From Daphnia carinata (taxonomy: Eukaryota > Arthropoda > Branchiopoda > Diplostraca > Daphniidae), in contig NC_081335.1 in NCBI RefSeq assembly GCF_022539665.2, positions 124,001 to 188,000 of the forward strand: 64,000 bases of DNA. The letters are read 5' to 3'. The position numbers and the translations under genes were made by a program. A model generated the notes under the pieces. That model did not search any database. It was not told the DNA's origin and saw only the letters and a list, made by a program, of their open reading frames with translations. Positions 49,638 to 62,782 of the stretch are shown in pieces; the first letter of the stretch is position 1; each line of letters opens with the position of its first letter.

Positions 49638-52600
49638 TCAACATTCGTCTTCGACGATAATAGTCACATCTTCTTCTGGCCTCAATTGACTGCATGGCAT
49701 GGCGAGAAGGTTGGCGGAACGGGTCAAATTAATCAGTTCCTGTTCATCTGAATTGGTGGTCCCTATCTTTACGACAGGACGGGATGATGTCTTTGACTTG
49801 TGGCCATCGGGTGGTGGTTCGCTACTCGATTTGACTTTTAAAATCGGCTGCTTTGCTTGTTTGTCCTCCTGTCCTGTAAGCTCCACAAGCGATTCTCCTA
49901 CTATGAAATTGATGGCCTCTCGTTCAATTTCGGGAGATTCATCGAAGCTATCCAGAGCCTCTTCCAGTGGAATCGGTACATTGCACAAATCCTGAAAGAA
50001 AATAACTTGCAAATTAAAAAAGCGAACAAAAAACGTGGAAATTTCCATTATTACCTCTAATGAATTGTCCAGGTCTTCTGAATCACGATGAAGTCTACGA
50101 CGAATAATGCCTTCCATCATGTGATAATCTTGTCCTTCAATTTCACGCAAATGCTCGGCTTCGGCTTCCACTTTAGCAGCAGCAGGTGGATGTTTGTTGG
50201 TGGATAGCCTAGACGGTGCAGCCCCATTTGACTTACTCCGCGTAATACCCTGTCCAGCCGGAATGATGTTGATCTTTGGCGGCTGTTGTTGTTGGTCTAT
50301 CACCGCCGTCATGGCTGTACCTGGTGGTGAGTACGAATGCATGGATTGCAAACGCGTCCGTCGTACGGGTTGATTGGTTTGATCTGGCGAAATTCGAGTG
50401 TAAATTAATTCCTCCACAACTTAATTGCAAACATTTCATTTGTATACCTGAACACATTTTCTTTTCATCTTCAATCGATGGTGGACTTCGATGCTTCTGG
50501 CGGCGGCTACCCCGCGGACTGAATCCAACCTCAGTGCCTGACCAATTGCGAGAGCGCTTCATACTCGGTGCTTCTCCGCCTACGCCACCTGACTGGTTGA
50601 TTGCACCTGCCCCAACGCTGTACGATCGGTGATACTGTGGCGGTGAGCTGCTTGTGCCCGGGCCTAATAAAAGGACATTGCTGCTGGTATCTACCATCGT
50701 GTCATCAAGAAGATCATTGCCATGCTGTTCAAAGACTTCTGTCAGCTCCTCGTCTCCATCATCAACGGGCGTGCTCAGCATCTGACTTGTGGAACGTTCG
50801 CTCGAATCGTACGAAGCTATGGCTAAAGTGGTGGTGCCCAGTTCATCATCTTCCTCTTTAATACGGCCAACTCTCTGAAAGTAAAAACGAATAGCATCAT
50901 ACCTTATTTTTTATTAAATAAATTGGAGCGTATCTACTTTGGGTGAAGGTGGGACATCTGGCCAAGGTGAGCTGGATGTACGGCCAAGAACTAAATGTCG
51001 CGCCAAAGACGGTTCAAACAAAGTAGCCCCTTCTCGAGCAGCAGCGTCGAGTTCCATCGATTGGAGAATATTAACGCCATCTTTAGATGTTTCGCTGACT
51101 GTCCGTCGTCGTAGATGGCTACCTCCATTGTTGCCTAGAGATCGAAGCATGGCTAAATCTTGAGGTTCAACCACTTGATGTATCTGTACAGGAGGGGGGT
51201 TCGCTATGACACTCATTTGACCATCATCATCCGGATCGAACGCTGCACAGCTTGATCTTCTACCACCCATGTGGCTTCGTTCGACTGACGGATCGACTGT
51301 GGTTAGATGTCGTCGGAAGTCTTCGACAGTCAACGGCTGGGAAGGTGGTGCAGGCAAGGCGACGTTTGGAGATGATTTGAACGAGCGCCTATTTTTAGCC
51401 GGGGAGATCTGCTGACGGTCTCCATCCGTTGATCGAATGCTCTTTTGGAACGACATGAAACGGTGAATGACGGCCAGCGAAGCGTTCGTTTGTTCCAAAA
51501 CTTCTTCCAGCCGCATCAGACGGAAGTCAAGCGATTGAAGACTGTCGCTATGCTGGGCAGATTTTTGGTACGAGTCTTCGATCTTTGACCCCATACCGTC
51601 CAATCTTTCACCAATCAATCGGACACGTTCATCTGTGCTCTGATGTTGTTTGGCTTCTCTCTCACGGACCAGTCCTTCCATTGATTCTTCTTCAAAATCG
51701 TACAATCGTTCAAGATCGTCCTTGTCCAAAAAGAGTTTCAGTCCATAGTCATACGACTCTTTCATTCCTGCTTCAAAACAAGACATTATTGTTAATAGAA
51801 AGCTAATAAATTTCAATGTACCTTTAGAGCACCTACGGCACCATTTGACGATGAGATAGAGGTGAGAGAAGAGAATGAGTGGCGGAGGTAGGGCCGGTTT
51901 CTGCTCGTACTCCATGACGACGCTGAATCGGTTGAATTTCCAGATCTGGTGAGAGAAGACGTTGGTCCGAAGGAAGATCGAGTTGAAGACGGCGATGAGG
52001 AGATTCAGGAGCAGGATGTTGGCCACCAGGAGGTAGCACGTCATCAGGAGCGGGTTGAGCCAGCGGCCAGCCTCGCAAGGAGGCATCTCTGGATCAAAAG
52101 AGCCGTCCGGTTTGGTTCCGTTACCGCAAGGAGGGTCGATGTCTCCGGCAAAGAGTTCTCCGTAGATCATGAAGTAAGGTTTGAAGAAGATGTCGCGGAC
52201 GAGGAACCAACTGAATTCTTCATGAGGGAAGAGAACCGACTGGCGGAAAACGCCGTACGACATCAGGACGACCAACATCAGCGTGATGTAGTAAATCATC
52301 TTCTCCAGCATGCGACCGATCATGGTGACAAACGGACCGAGGAATTTCGACACTTGCAGGATCCTCAAAATCCGGATGTACCTGAATTGCCAAAATGTTT
52401 AGTTTTTGAAACTGCTCAAATTGAAATAGTTCATTATACCAAAAGACGATGTTGAGACAGTAGAGGACGTGGCCGATTTCCCTAGTGTCCTCCTGGAGAC
52501 GAAAGACCATGGCGATAAAGAACTCGATGACGAAAAAGGCGTCGCAGCAATTCCAGACGCCCGACGCCCAGACCGAGATTTTATGGCTGAGCTTGACGGG

Positions 52601-55600
52601 CTCGCTGGCCAGAATTTCGCGCACCTTCTCCCCTCCGAAGCTGGCCATGTGCAGGATGACGTAGAACTCGTTCCATTCGGGTACCGGCGGAGTTCGGATC
52701 AGCACCGTATAAGTGTAAACGATGAGGAAGAAGAAATAGGCCATGGACCACGACCAGAATTTCGTGATGGGCGCCGCGTAAAACTCGTAGAATTTCCGTT
52801 TGATGCGCAGCTGTCGCATGCGACGACGTTCGTAAATGACGCCAGGATCGACAGCCTCAAAAACAATCTGTTCTTTGCTCGTGTTGTTTTCTTGATTAAG
52901 CTCATCTTTCTCGATTATCGGTACGTTACTGGTCATTGCAGGAGTAGAAGAGCCGGATTGCTGTCGCTGGCGATGATGACTACTGCCACCACCAGCGTTC
53001 ATTTCAACTCCGTCGGCCAGGCTGACGCGCCTCATACTCGCACTGCGTTCGGATCTTGGCGAGCTGGATGGAGACGAAGAGGCCGACGATGAATTAGAAG
53101 AGGAATGATCGCTGCTCGTGTTGTTATCGCGACCTTCGTCCTTCAGGTCGATCATGTGCTCTTCTTCAGTTTGAGGCATCAACTGGAGCTCCTCTTTAGA
53201 TTTAAATTCCAAACGAAGAATCAATGGCGGGCAAATAATGGCCAGGACGATTTTCAAATTGGTGGAGCGACGGGTGCGCAATCCGCCCAGCCAAAGGTCA
53301 CCCAGTATCAACTGGGAGCACGGATGGGCCAGCAGTTCACGGTGATGACAGGCAAAGGCCAGTCTGAGGCAAGTCTGCCGGGACCAGTTGGACAATTCGC
53401 AGGTGAGCAGCTGCTGGGCGAGGTCGTCGTCCTGCCGGTAACAATAATCGAGCAGTTCCAGCGCTTCGCGGTCGAATTCGGCGGCGTAGCTGCGCAGTTC
53501 GTCGTAAATTTCCACTTCCAAATCGTCGTCGGCCGCCTCACTGGCCATGGCCCTGTAGAGTTTGCTGGCCACTAGGGCTTTGGCTAGAGCTTCCTCTCCG
53601 TGGTGCCACATGAGTTTGGCCATGGCTTGGCGTTTGGTCAAGACGGACCAGATGAGAAGTTCGTTGAACGGCTGCGAGAAAATAAATTAAACGATGTCTC
53701 CACGTGGCATTGGCTATCGTCAAGTGTGCTCTGATTATTGCCCCCGTTGCGAAGGACGTGATTGCTGAATGATAAAACAAAAAGGTTAATATTCGCATTA
53801 AATAATCAAGTGCAAAATATACCTGTAAACTCGTGCTAAGGCACTCTGGACTAAAGGCGTCGGTTTCTTCATCAAGATGGTGTAATTATGACGAAATTTA
53901 CGGCGTGTGTAGGAAGACCGGTATGCCCCACCCATCAACTTGTTAATGACCAAACCAATGTCGATCAGAGTGTAGGAATAGTTGCGCGGCATGTGCGGTC
54001 GGACGTCGCGGACGATGTATCTCAAAGTATTGGCCGGCCCTTGTTTGGAATTGTAGAGCTCTTCCAGTCGGGGAATGGTGAGGAATCGGGCCATCTGCAC
54101 GCCCGTTTCCAGCAAGAGTTTGACAAAATCGACGCGGTTCTTGACCAGGGCTTCCATCATGGCCTCCTCCAGGGCTCCGTCCGCCCACTCTTGGCCGTAG
54201 ACGAAGATTTCAGAGCGGGCAATGTCCACCCGGTTCCATGCCAACGCTAAACAAAGTTGTTCGGCTGCTGACAAGTGCCTAGCACGGAAAAGTGCACTGA
54301 GGATAGCGTGATCCAGCTCGTGGCCGTCCCCCGTGATGTCTGCCGTGGCTGCGCTGTCCGATGGTCGAAAAATAGTAATCAGATTTTTCTTCTTGACGCA
54401 TTGAAGAAGTTCGCCCAGCAGCTTGTCCGCTTGAGATTGGTGAATATGAAAGGTGCGCTGGATGGCGGCCAAGAGCTGCTCTCGCATTCCCTCCAATACC
54501 GTCGATGATTCGCCCGTTTCCGATGCATATTTGTGTGCGAAAGCTATTAAATCAGCCGCACGGCCTGAGCCTTCGACTACAACGACTGGAACGGGCGGCG
54601 AATCCGTCACGTATTCCAGAACTGTCCTAATGGTGTGCATGCCTCCTTCGATGACCAAACAAACCACAGGAATAGAGCAGTTGGTGCGCGCCACCAAGCG
54701 TTGACTGGAAATGTATTTTTCCAGCTTCCGTCGCAGGGCAATTTCCGCTCCGTATCGACCTGATTCCAATATCAGACGATAAAGTAAACATAAAAAACAT
54801 TAATCAATGAGTTGGTAGCTGACCAACAGTTCCGTTATCCGCCAATAGGAAGTACGCGTGTCGATTGTTGAGGGCAGCAAATTTGGAACGAGGATGGTCG
54901 ATTGATTGGTAGGCGACATCCTTCTTTCGACCGATCAATGAAACACGGTTTTCCACCACACCCCAAGGAGCGATGCCGATGCTGACTACCCTCCCCCCTC
55001 GGAGGCGAGGGGATCGTTCCGATATCAAGGCATCGCCAACGTGACGAGTAACTCCTGTACTAGTTCCACCTGTCAAAATCCAGGCACCTGCCAAGAATAC
55101 AAGAAACATTTAGTTTTCAAAATCAACAAACCAAAATTAAAAACCAAATACCAGTCGTTTTGGCAGCCCGAAGGAGTCCTTTGCGAAGCACGCGTTTGAG
55201 ACGTGGGTTGAGTTCGAAATTGGCTTTCCCGCCATGAACAGAAATGATGAGTTTAGGCAATTCGAGTCCCCATTCGCGAGTCAAAAGTTGAAGGATAAGG
55301 TCGGGTCGCGAATCAAACCCCAACCGGATAAACTGCGCTTTGTTGGGGTGGGGGCCACCTAGAAAGTCGATGGTGCCGTAAGCATCAGTTGGGCTGCTAA
55401 CCGTGTGGTAGGCCGGCGCCCAGATTTCGCCCGGCTCGCCGACACTTTCGACGCCGTGGGTCTTGTGGTAGGCCCACGTCTGGCCGCAAGCGCACTGGGA
55501 AGTTTCTTTTGTACTGGTTACAAAACGACAACAATCCCGTTTGCTAAACGAATGTTCAACCCAACGGGGATCACCAGGTCGTAGCAATGTTTGAGGCATC

Positions 55601-55754
55601 GTGCCTCCAACACCAACTGACGTATGCATTCTTTTATCATCTAAACAAAGGACAAAAAAAAAAAAAATGAATATTGATGTGACAACACGTGTCTTTAAAT
55701 TAATGAGTTTTAGAAACCTGGTGAGTGAGTTGCCAAAGGGCTGGTAGAGGCCAT
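49638..55754 (-). CDS. Trpm: TRPM-family cation channel
   Basis: Exons: 55754-55718, 55640-55152, 55087-54824, 54759-53823, 53764-53704, 53671-52440, 52381-51822, 51767-50938, 50874-50448, 50383-50055, 49991-49638; about 1,839 residues with all phases consistent. The N-terminal SLOG/TRPM homology region is present (CCRFVTSTKETSQCACGQ, LPKLIISVHGGKANFELNP, AWILTGGTSTGVTRHVGDAL), then the melastatin helices (KRQAMAKLMWHHGEEALAKA). Six membrane segments follow (S1 near residue 900). The pore loop is MIYGELFAGDIDPPC, and after S6 (LLNLLIAVFNSIFL) comes the TRP helix VFSHQIWKFNRF and PALPPPLILFSHL. A coiled coil (DERVRLIGERLDGMGSKIED...) follows. No kinase domain is present, as in TRPM1/3 and Drosophila Trpm. 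Roles of the family include Mg, Zn and Ca entry. The 61-bp exon and the first coding exon are the least certain parts; an upstream exon could extend the N-terminus. Confidence 0.9.
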
Positions 55755-58658
55755 AACCGCCTGGCTGGAATGACTAGAAGACAAAATTTGGAACTAATGG
55801 AGGCTTGTTTTCCGGGACCTGAATGCCGATGGGGGAACGGGCCGTTTAAAATGTAGATTAAAAAAAACAGGAACGAAATGAACAAAATTGATGATGAGGT
55901 TGGATGTACGGATAGAAACAAGTTGGACGATCTATCGGTAGCCTTTCCCAGGGCTCTTCTCTATGGCGGTTTCTCCCTGCTGCTCAAAGTGCAGCAGCAG
56001 CAGGATCCTGGCACGGGTTGTCTTTCTGGGGTAGTTGAGACGGTGGCGGACGCCTGTTTTGGCAAAGACGTCGTCCAGTAGCGGCGGAAGCCCATCAGCA
56101 TTCTTTCACTCTATGGCTCTCTTTTTTTTTTTGTCTGCTCTGATCATCCACTTTGGACTGACCAACAAAAACGAAAACAACACGTTCACACTTTCTCTAC
56201 CACCAGACGAAACTGTAATCAAAAATGCAATGAGATAAAAAATGGGATTATGAAATCGACTTTTGAATTAATCTATCTATCACTAGTCGAAAAAAAAAAA
56301 ACAGTTGTGTTGCCGAGTCACTAATCCGTCTCGATTTCAACGCCAACTTTTAAATTAAAACCCTAATCCTATCTCGAAAATTGCTCCATCGTAACACGAT
56401 CGATCCCGTGATTTGTTTTTTTTTCCTTCAATTGTAGCCTTCAATTCTTTGCGAGGCTACCGGAGAAAACAGAAAAATCGAAAGACAATACAAGCTAAAT
56501 TAGAAAAAATAGGCAGCTCACATGAGAAAGCTGAAGATTTAGGTCACCGGGAAAGAAAATTCGAGTCAAATTTGTTAACACGAAAGTTAAGAGACGTCTA
56601 ACGATGAAAGCACTAACAAACTGTTGCTCCTGGCTATCGTGAACTCGAATAAACAGCGGGGGGAAAAAATGCACAACAACCTCGTTCGTTGGCCAAGAGT
56701 CTTGTGAGCTTCGGTCGCGTCTGAACGCTCTACTTTTATGGTGCATCCTTTCTTCCCCATGGTCCGTTCCAAGGGGAAGGTGGAATAGAAGGTGAAAGAA
56801 GAACGGATAATAAGGCATAACCACGTGATATGGGAGTAATCCCCTTTGATAGAATTCTTAAAAAAGGAGCGAACGTAGGACGAAGTCCTACAAATGTGGA
56901 CGTACCCCATCAACCAACAAGTCTGTCATACATAATCCCTTTCACTTGAAAAGGCTATTCAATGGCATTTAAGGAGACAAAAACTAATGATTAATCAGGT
57001 CAGGAAAAACAAAAGAATAAACTTAGATTTGATTTCACTAGTAACTTCAAGAGTGTCCTTGATTCCTGTTTCTTGTGAACTACAATTCCCTTGGCTATGA
57101 AATTTTGCCCCAACCTGTCTAAATGCCAATCGTAACTGGATCTTCCCAAAATTCAATGCCAAAAAGACAATCAGTGGGATTTATTCTATCACAAACAATT
57201 AATGCTCATCTACAGCTATCAAAGATTCTGATTCTCTATTGTCAAAAGTTTTTTTCGCTTAATGCTGTTTGTTGTTCACAAAGCCCCAAAGGAACAGTTA
57301 CCTCTGAACAACCCCACCTTCATTGCCAAGCTAAGATTTTAAACTACTAATGCAGGGATCAAAAACATAGTTCACGAAAAAAAGCAATAAAAATTACATA
57401 CTAGATTTAGAATTAATACATTAAGCAATGAGGATGTACCTGTCGCCCCAGCAAAACCGACGACTTGACGACAACAAGGGAAAGTGTTCATACAAAACCA
57501 AAAATTAAACTAAGTTAATGAAATAGAATCGGATGACCCACGCTGAAATCAAGGTGGATTTTTCAAATTGTCGTTATAAAACATACAAAACTTCAGCCTA
57601 GTCGTCAAAAATTTCTGACGTCGCTAACACAAGTTTCGAAATTCTGGAAAACAAACGTAGGAGAAGCGTCTGCTGTTGGCCAATGTTATCCACAGATAAA
57701 GCTGTTCTAGTACTGTACCTACCTATTGATTCATTGCCAAGATTTCGAAATAGAAACTCTGATCTACAAATAACTACGATAACTACGAAGTAAAATGTAA
57801 AAAAAAAATAATAATAATTCACCTACGCACTTGGCATCTAGAAATGGAAGCATTGAATACCATTTTTTTCCCTTTACGTTGATACAGTGCAGCTACCATT
57901 TAGAAGTGAGTTGATTAACCGAGTCGGCCGTGGGATATGAAAGGTTGAATAATCCGGAAATCGGCTGGACAATGATACTGCGTCTGGAAGAGTCGAATTG
58001 TTTTCGGCACGTAATAGCTATAAGCATGGCAAAAGTATTCTGTACTGCTTGTTTGCACCATGGATTGATTACTGCTGAGCAATTTCCCACCGAGTCGGTT
58101 GTTGACGTTGATCTCACGGAAGTTTGCTAAGGATTCTCTGATCGTGTGTCGTTCCAGTTTATTAAGCACACGATCTTGATATACCACAAAACGCGTGTCA
58201 TTGGATACAATTCTGGAAGGGCATCACGGGCGTCTGCAATCCCTCAGCTGAATTCGGTTGCATGTAGTCACGACACACGAAACTTCATTTCCTATCCTTC
58301 TTGATCAACCAAATCTCATTAATTAGAAGGCATCGTGTTATTGTTTCTCTTTTCTTCTTTTTCGGCACGACCATGACTCAATCGGCTAGACCAAGCAAAT
58401 GATCCCTAAAAGTCACATGACACGCGACCACCATCAAAAACCAGATAACAAACCAGCTAGTTATACTCGAATGACAACACCCTATTTTCAAGCCTGGCAA
58501 CCCAAAGGCAATCAGTTTCAAATGATTCCTGATTTGTATTATTATTTAGAATAAAAAAAAGAATGAAAATTGACGATGAATGTAAATGAGAGCGAGGAAA
58601 TGACACAGCGAGGGAAAATGGCAAAGACAATATTTTTGTTACGTGTTTCAAGAGATCT
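55755..58658. other. Intergenic, TRPM 5' region and SMARCC 3' flank
   Basis: No protein gene recognised. A GC-richer block at about 55940-56090 could be a noncoding TRPM exon. Open frames around 57900-58190 on both strands have no domain. The last 100 bp are the SMARCC 3' UTR. Confidence 0.45.
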
Positions 58659-61600
58659 TTAGACCGACAGAGTCGTTGGAACGTCGGATGATGGGACAGG
58701 TGTCGTGGGTGGCGGCAAGTGAGGCTGCGGACTGGGTTGGATTTGCGGCGGAAGTGGCGAGCTGCCCGTGTAGCCGGCCGTGGCTACAGAGGGAGGTGGA
58801 CCGATGGGCAATTGCACGTTCGGGATGATGGGAATCTGTTGCACCTGTTGCTGTTGCTGTTGCATTTGAGCTTGCTGCATTTGTTGCTGCTGGAGTTGAA
58901 CCTGAGCTTGTTGACGAGCTCTCGCCTCAGCTGCCCGCAGCTGCTCCAAATGGAACGCTTGACGCTCTTGCAACAATGCCTGTGAATGAAAGGAAGTGAA
59001 TAATGTGAATCAACTCTACAAAAACGGTCTTTACCTGTCGCTGGTATTCCAAAGTTTCGCGCTCGCGATCCATCATGGCTTCGAGCTCTTCGAAATGCCT
59101 CAATTTGATCTCGAGCTTTTTCATTTGCGTCTCGACCAAGAGAGCGACCAAAGATTTGATTTTGCGCTCCTCTGCGGCTGCGAGGTGACGGGCCTTGACG
59201 GCGGCTGCAGAGAGGGAAGCGGCTGCTGCCGATTGTAGTTGCGCGTCTTTGACGAGCTTCTGCTTTTCACTGTCCGCAACCAATGCGACCGATGCCTCAG
59301 AGGATTTCTCTTTATCATCGTCGCTTTCTTTGTCTTTCTTAGTTTCGCCAAGTTCCATTTTTTCTTCCTTAATTTCTGGCTCCTTAGATTCAGATTCCTT
59401 TGCAGCCGGCTCTTTCGTCCCTTCTCCATCTTCCTTGGTCTCTTTGCTGGCGTCCACATCCATCTTTTCCGTTTTGTCTTTGTCTTCCTCCGTTTCTGTC
59501 TCCGGCATCTTTTTCTCTTTCTCCGGCTCCTTTCCACTTTCGACAGTAGCAGGGGCATCTTTCTCGCTTTCTTTTTTCTCCGTTTCCTTCTGGTCTTCAC
59601 CCTTTTTATCCGCCTCCTTCTTCTCTTCCTTCTTTTCGGCTTCCTTTTCATCGACTAATTTTTCTGCTTTCTCCTTTTCTTTCTCTCTTTCGGCCTCCTC
59701 CTTGTCTTGAACTGTTCCCGCAATTCCGGACTGGGTAAGAGCCGCCACAGACGGATCCGATTTGCCTTCAGCCACCGCAGTCTCAACGTTCTTCATGTGC
59801 GTCTCCAGCAGAGCGGACGGCACTTCGTCCTTGATTTTGGCGAATTCCTCCATGGCGGCTTTGGCAGCGGCGGCAGCGACGCGAGGATCGACGACGGAAG
59901 CGAGGAAAGCCACTGTCGACATGATGGGGTTGCCGGCCTGGCTAAAGGGAATGGGCTGATAGGCCAATGGGCCCAGGGCTCCGCCACTTCCCAGTTCAAC
60001 GTCCTCGAAAAAGGGATCCTCGATGGGAAGGCGGAGGAAGTGGAGGATGCATTCGTCTTGGGTACGGGTTCCGACGTGCTCGCACACTTTGTTCCAGTCG
60101 TCCTTGTACAGTTCCAAGCCCTCGAGTAACAAGAGAGTCTCCTGTTCTGTCCACTCTCTCGTGGCCTTGTTCTTCAGTACCGACGAGCTCTTACGGCTGT
60201 ACTGGTCGAGTTTCAGGCCAAAATTATTAGCCACGGGAGCTGTTTCTGATTGGCGGGCAGTTGCTCCTGTTTTCTTATCCATATCGATCAACGTCTTGGC
60301 AGCCGACGGCTGGGTAGTGCGAGGCGGGTTCACCGGTTGCAGACCTGATGGAGTATCTGACAGAATGTGGAAGTGAGACGTTGGCGGCGGACCAACAGGC
60401 ATCGGTCGCGAATCGCCATCCACTTGATAGTTGACGAGTCCCCATTGCTCGAGGAAAGCGTGAACGCGCATGATGGCGCAAACGTCGCCGGCCAAGTTAC
60501 GCCGGCAAGCCGTGCTCGTCAAGTACTCGGTGGGATTCAAGCGGTAGGTGTCGATCATGAAATTCCGATACGCTAGATAAACCTTTTTGCAGAAAATGAT
60601 ATTTACAAATAATGCGGTAGTTCTTTAAGAGAAAATTGCTGTAAGTTGGGTTACCTCTGGAGTCTTTGATCGATTCTTGCCATTGAAAAATTCAGGCAAT
60701 GCGCGACGCTCAATTGAATGAATCGAATTGTAATCAAACCAAGCGGCGTAGCTTGGAATTATAATGTGGTGAGTCTGATCGGTGACATTATCATCATGCT
60801 AAATTGGCGAAACACGGATAAAGAAGTTGGTTACCCTCACGCATAAATTTTTCATTTTGATTGAGCGATAACCTGTTGTAGCAGTACCTGCTGTCCATGT
60901 GGATCGTCTTGCGGCGTGACCAACGTGATATCAGCCAGTTTTTCACCTTCCTCGTCTAAATCAGTCAATGCAGCTCCTAATTTCATAACAAATAAACCAA
61001 TTAGACTTTGGGATATAAACCACCATATAAAACCGTACCTTTCGTAGGCATCCAATCTGCGTCCTTCTTAATTGTTGCTGGAAGTGGTCCGCCTGGAACG
61101 GGATGAGCTTTGGGAACCTCTACTTCGCGTAGATTGGTGTCTGATGGAGGATCTTCCATATCACGTGTGAGATCGTCGCTGTCATCTTCGCCACCCTTGA
61201 ACTTTTTACCCAGTAAAGAGGGACGGACGCCTTTACGTTTTCCAGCACCACCCGCAGTTGCTGGAGTGGTGACAGTTTTTGTGGAGCCACTACCAGCGGG
61301 TGAAGGGGACCGCCTCCGCTTTAGGGTTTTCCCCTTCTGTTTGTTCTCGCTGCCCATCATTAGATCCTCCACGGACAAACGAAGTCTGTGCACTTTTTTT
61401 TTGCCATTTACATCAACTTCATAATCTTCTTCATTCATCCACTCGTTGTATTGGTCTAAATCGAGTAACCAATTGGCAGCAACTCGATACGTTTTATGAG
61501 GTTCATTTAGGGATTCAAGGTAGTCGGAAAGCTCTGGAGGATCGACAGGCAGGTCGATTGTGTCCCATTTGTCGTAGGAATCAGGGAAATAATACCTGTG

Positions 61601-62498
61601 AATTTTATTTTAGCTATACTATTGCGACCATACTCCGTTATGTGAGATATACCAATGAAGTAAGGTGTTACGATCGCGACGAAACAACGGACGGGCGTAC
61701 TCTTCTTCGAGTGGATCGGTAGCAGAATAGACAATGTGTGTTGCCTCTGCTTCATTCTCTGCTACTAGTCCTTGATGTCTTTTGACAATTTCCTTTAGTT
61801 TCCCTATGACGTGCAAAGGTCATAAAAAAGGCAAAATGTTTAAAACATGGATAAAGATACCTACCAACAATTCCTTTATCAACTTCAGGCATAATATAAA
61901 TATTTGGCTGCACAAGACATTTTGCTTGAATTAAGGCTTTCTCAATGGCCATCATCATTTCAATGTGGCGATCCATTCTGGAGGGAGATGCGAAATCCAT
62001 CCTCCTCCAGCCATGATCTGTGCGAAATCTATATTTTTAAAAATTCAAATACAAAACGGTTACCAAAAAACATCAACGGAACCATCCATGATAGTAGATG
62101 AAAGGAGTGCTTTACTTGTAAACAGTGGCCAAAATTTGGCAGAGCCCGCCATTTGGTCTGAAGTCCAAAAAGCATTTTGTGGGGATTCTAGTAAGTGGTG
62201 GTTTGGTCACATTTTTTCCACAGGCATCTTCTTGGAATTGGACAACTTGAGTGATGCAAGTCGAAAGACTTTTTGCCGTCGGAGGTTCTGTTTGAACATA
62301 CTGAAAAACAAGAGATAAAAGTCCGATAAAATAATGGCATTAACGAGACATGAAAATGCGTAAATATTGCCGGTCAATGTTTACCTTTTTGCAATTTTTT
62401 AACAGCCATGCTTTCACCCCTTCAAAAAGTAAAAGTGTTTCTTGGGCTTCGTAAAATTTCAAATTTGGCCCTCCGTCTTTTTTGGGTGCGAAAGCCAT
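58659..62498 (-). CDS. mor: SWI/SNF (BAP) complex subunit Moira / SMARCC
   Basis: Scaffold subunit of the Brahma chromatin remodelling complex. Exons: 62498-62385, 62300-62116, 62028-61865, 61803-61653, 61595-61039, 60976-60888, 60798-60655, 60582-59035, 58979-58659; about 1,090 residues. The N-terminal module ([20 protein letters not shown] ... [13 protein letters not shown]) carries MarR-, BRCT- and chromo-like folds in the family. The acidic and basic linker has RRRSPSPAG and DLTRDMEDP. The SWIRM domain (about 430-530) has [15 protein letters not shown] and [24 protein letters not shown] (about 613-660) has [20 protein letters not shown] and [19 protein letters not shown] Lys/Glu-rich segment, a coiled coil ([20 protein letters not shown]) and a short Gln/Pro tail follow. 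Two donors 15 bp apart at 60888 and 60873 both keep frame. Confidence 0.95.
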
Positions 62499-62782
62499 CT
62501 TTGATGCTTTTCGATGCGTCTTCTTTCACATTCAAGGGGGACCGTAGTTGCAAACGCCGCCACCACTCGCAAACACAGCGCTAACTGTCGACAGCAGGCG
62601 AAAAACGAATGAATGTAATTGTCTGCTACTCTGTGCGATTCCAATGTTTTGAAATCAATCTCTCACCTGTATTAATGGAACGATAACATGGCAGCGATAA
62701 TGTTATAGATAAAACGATTGATATACAGCTCTCATTCTCAGTTTGACACATTTTGGGGGAAGAACTTAACAGCAGGGCTGCT
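62499..62782. promoter_or_regulatory. Shared divergent promoter region of mor and Nadk2
   Basis: The start codons of the two head-to-head genes are only 284 bp apart. No TATA box is apparent on either strand. The left part is GC-richer (gccgccaccactcgc near 62560), as expected of a housekeeping bidirectional promoter. Confidence 0.6.
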
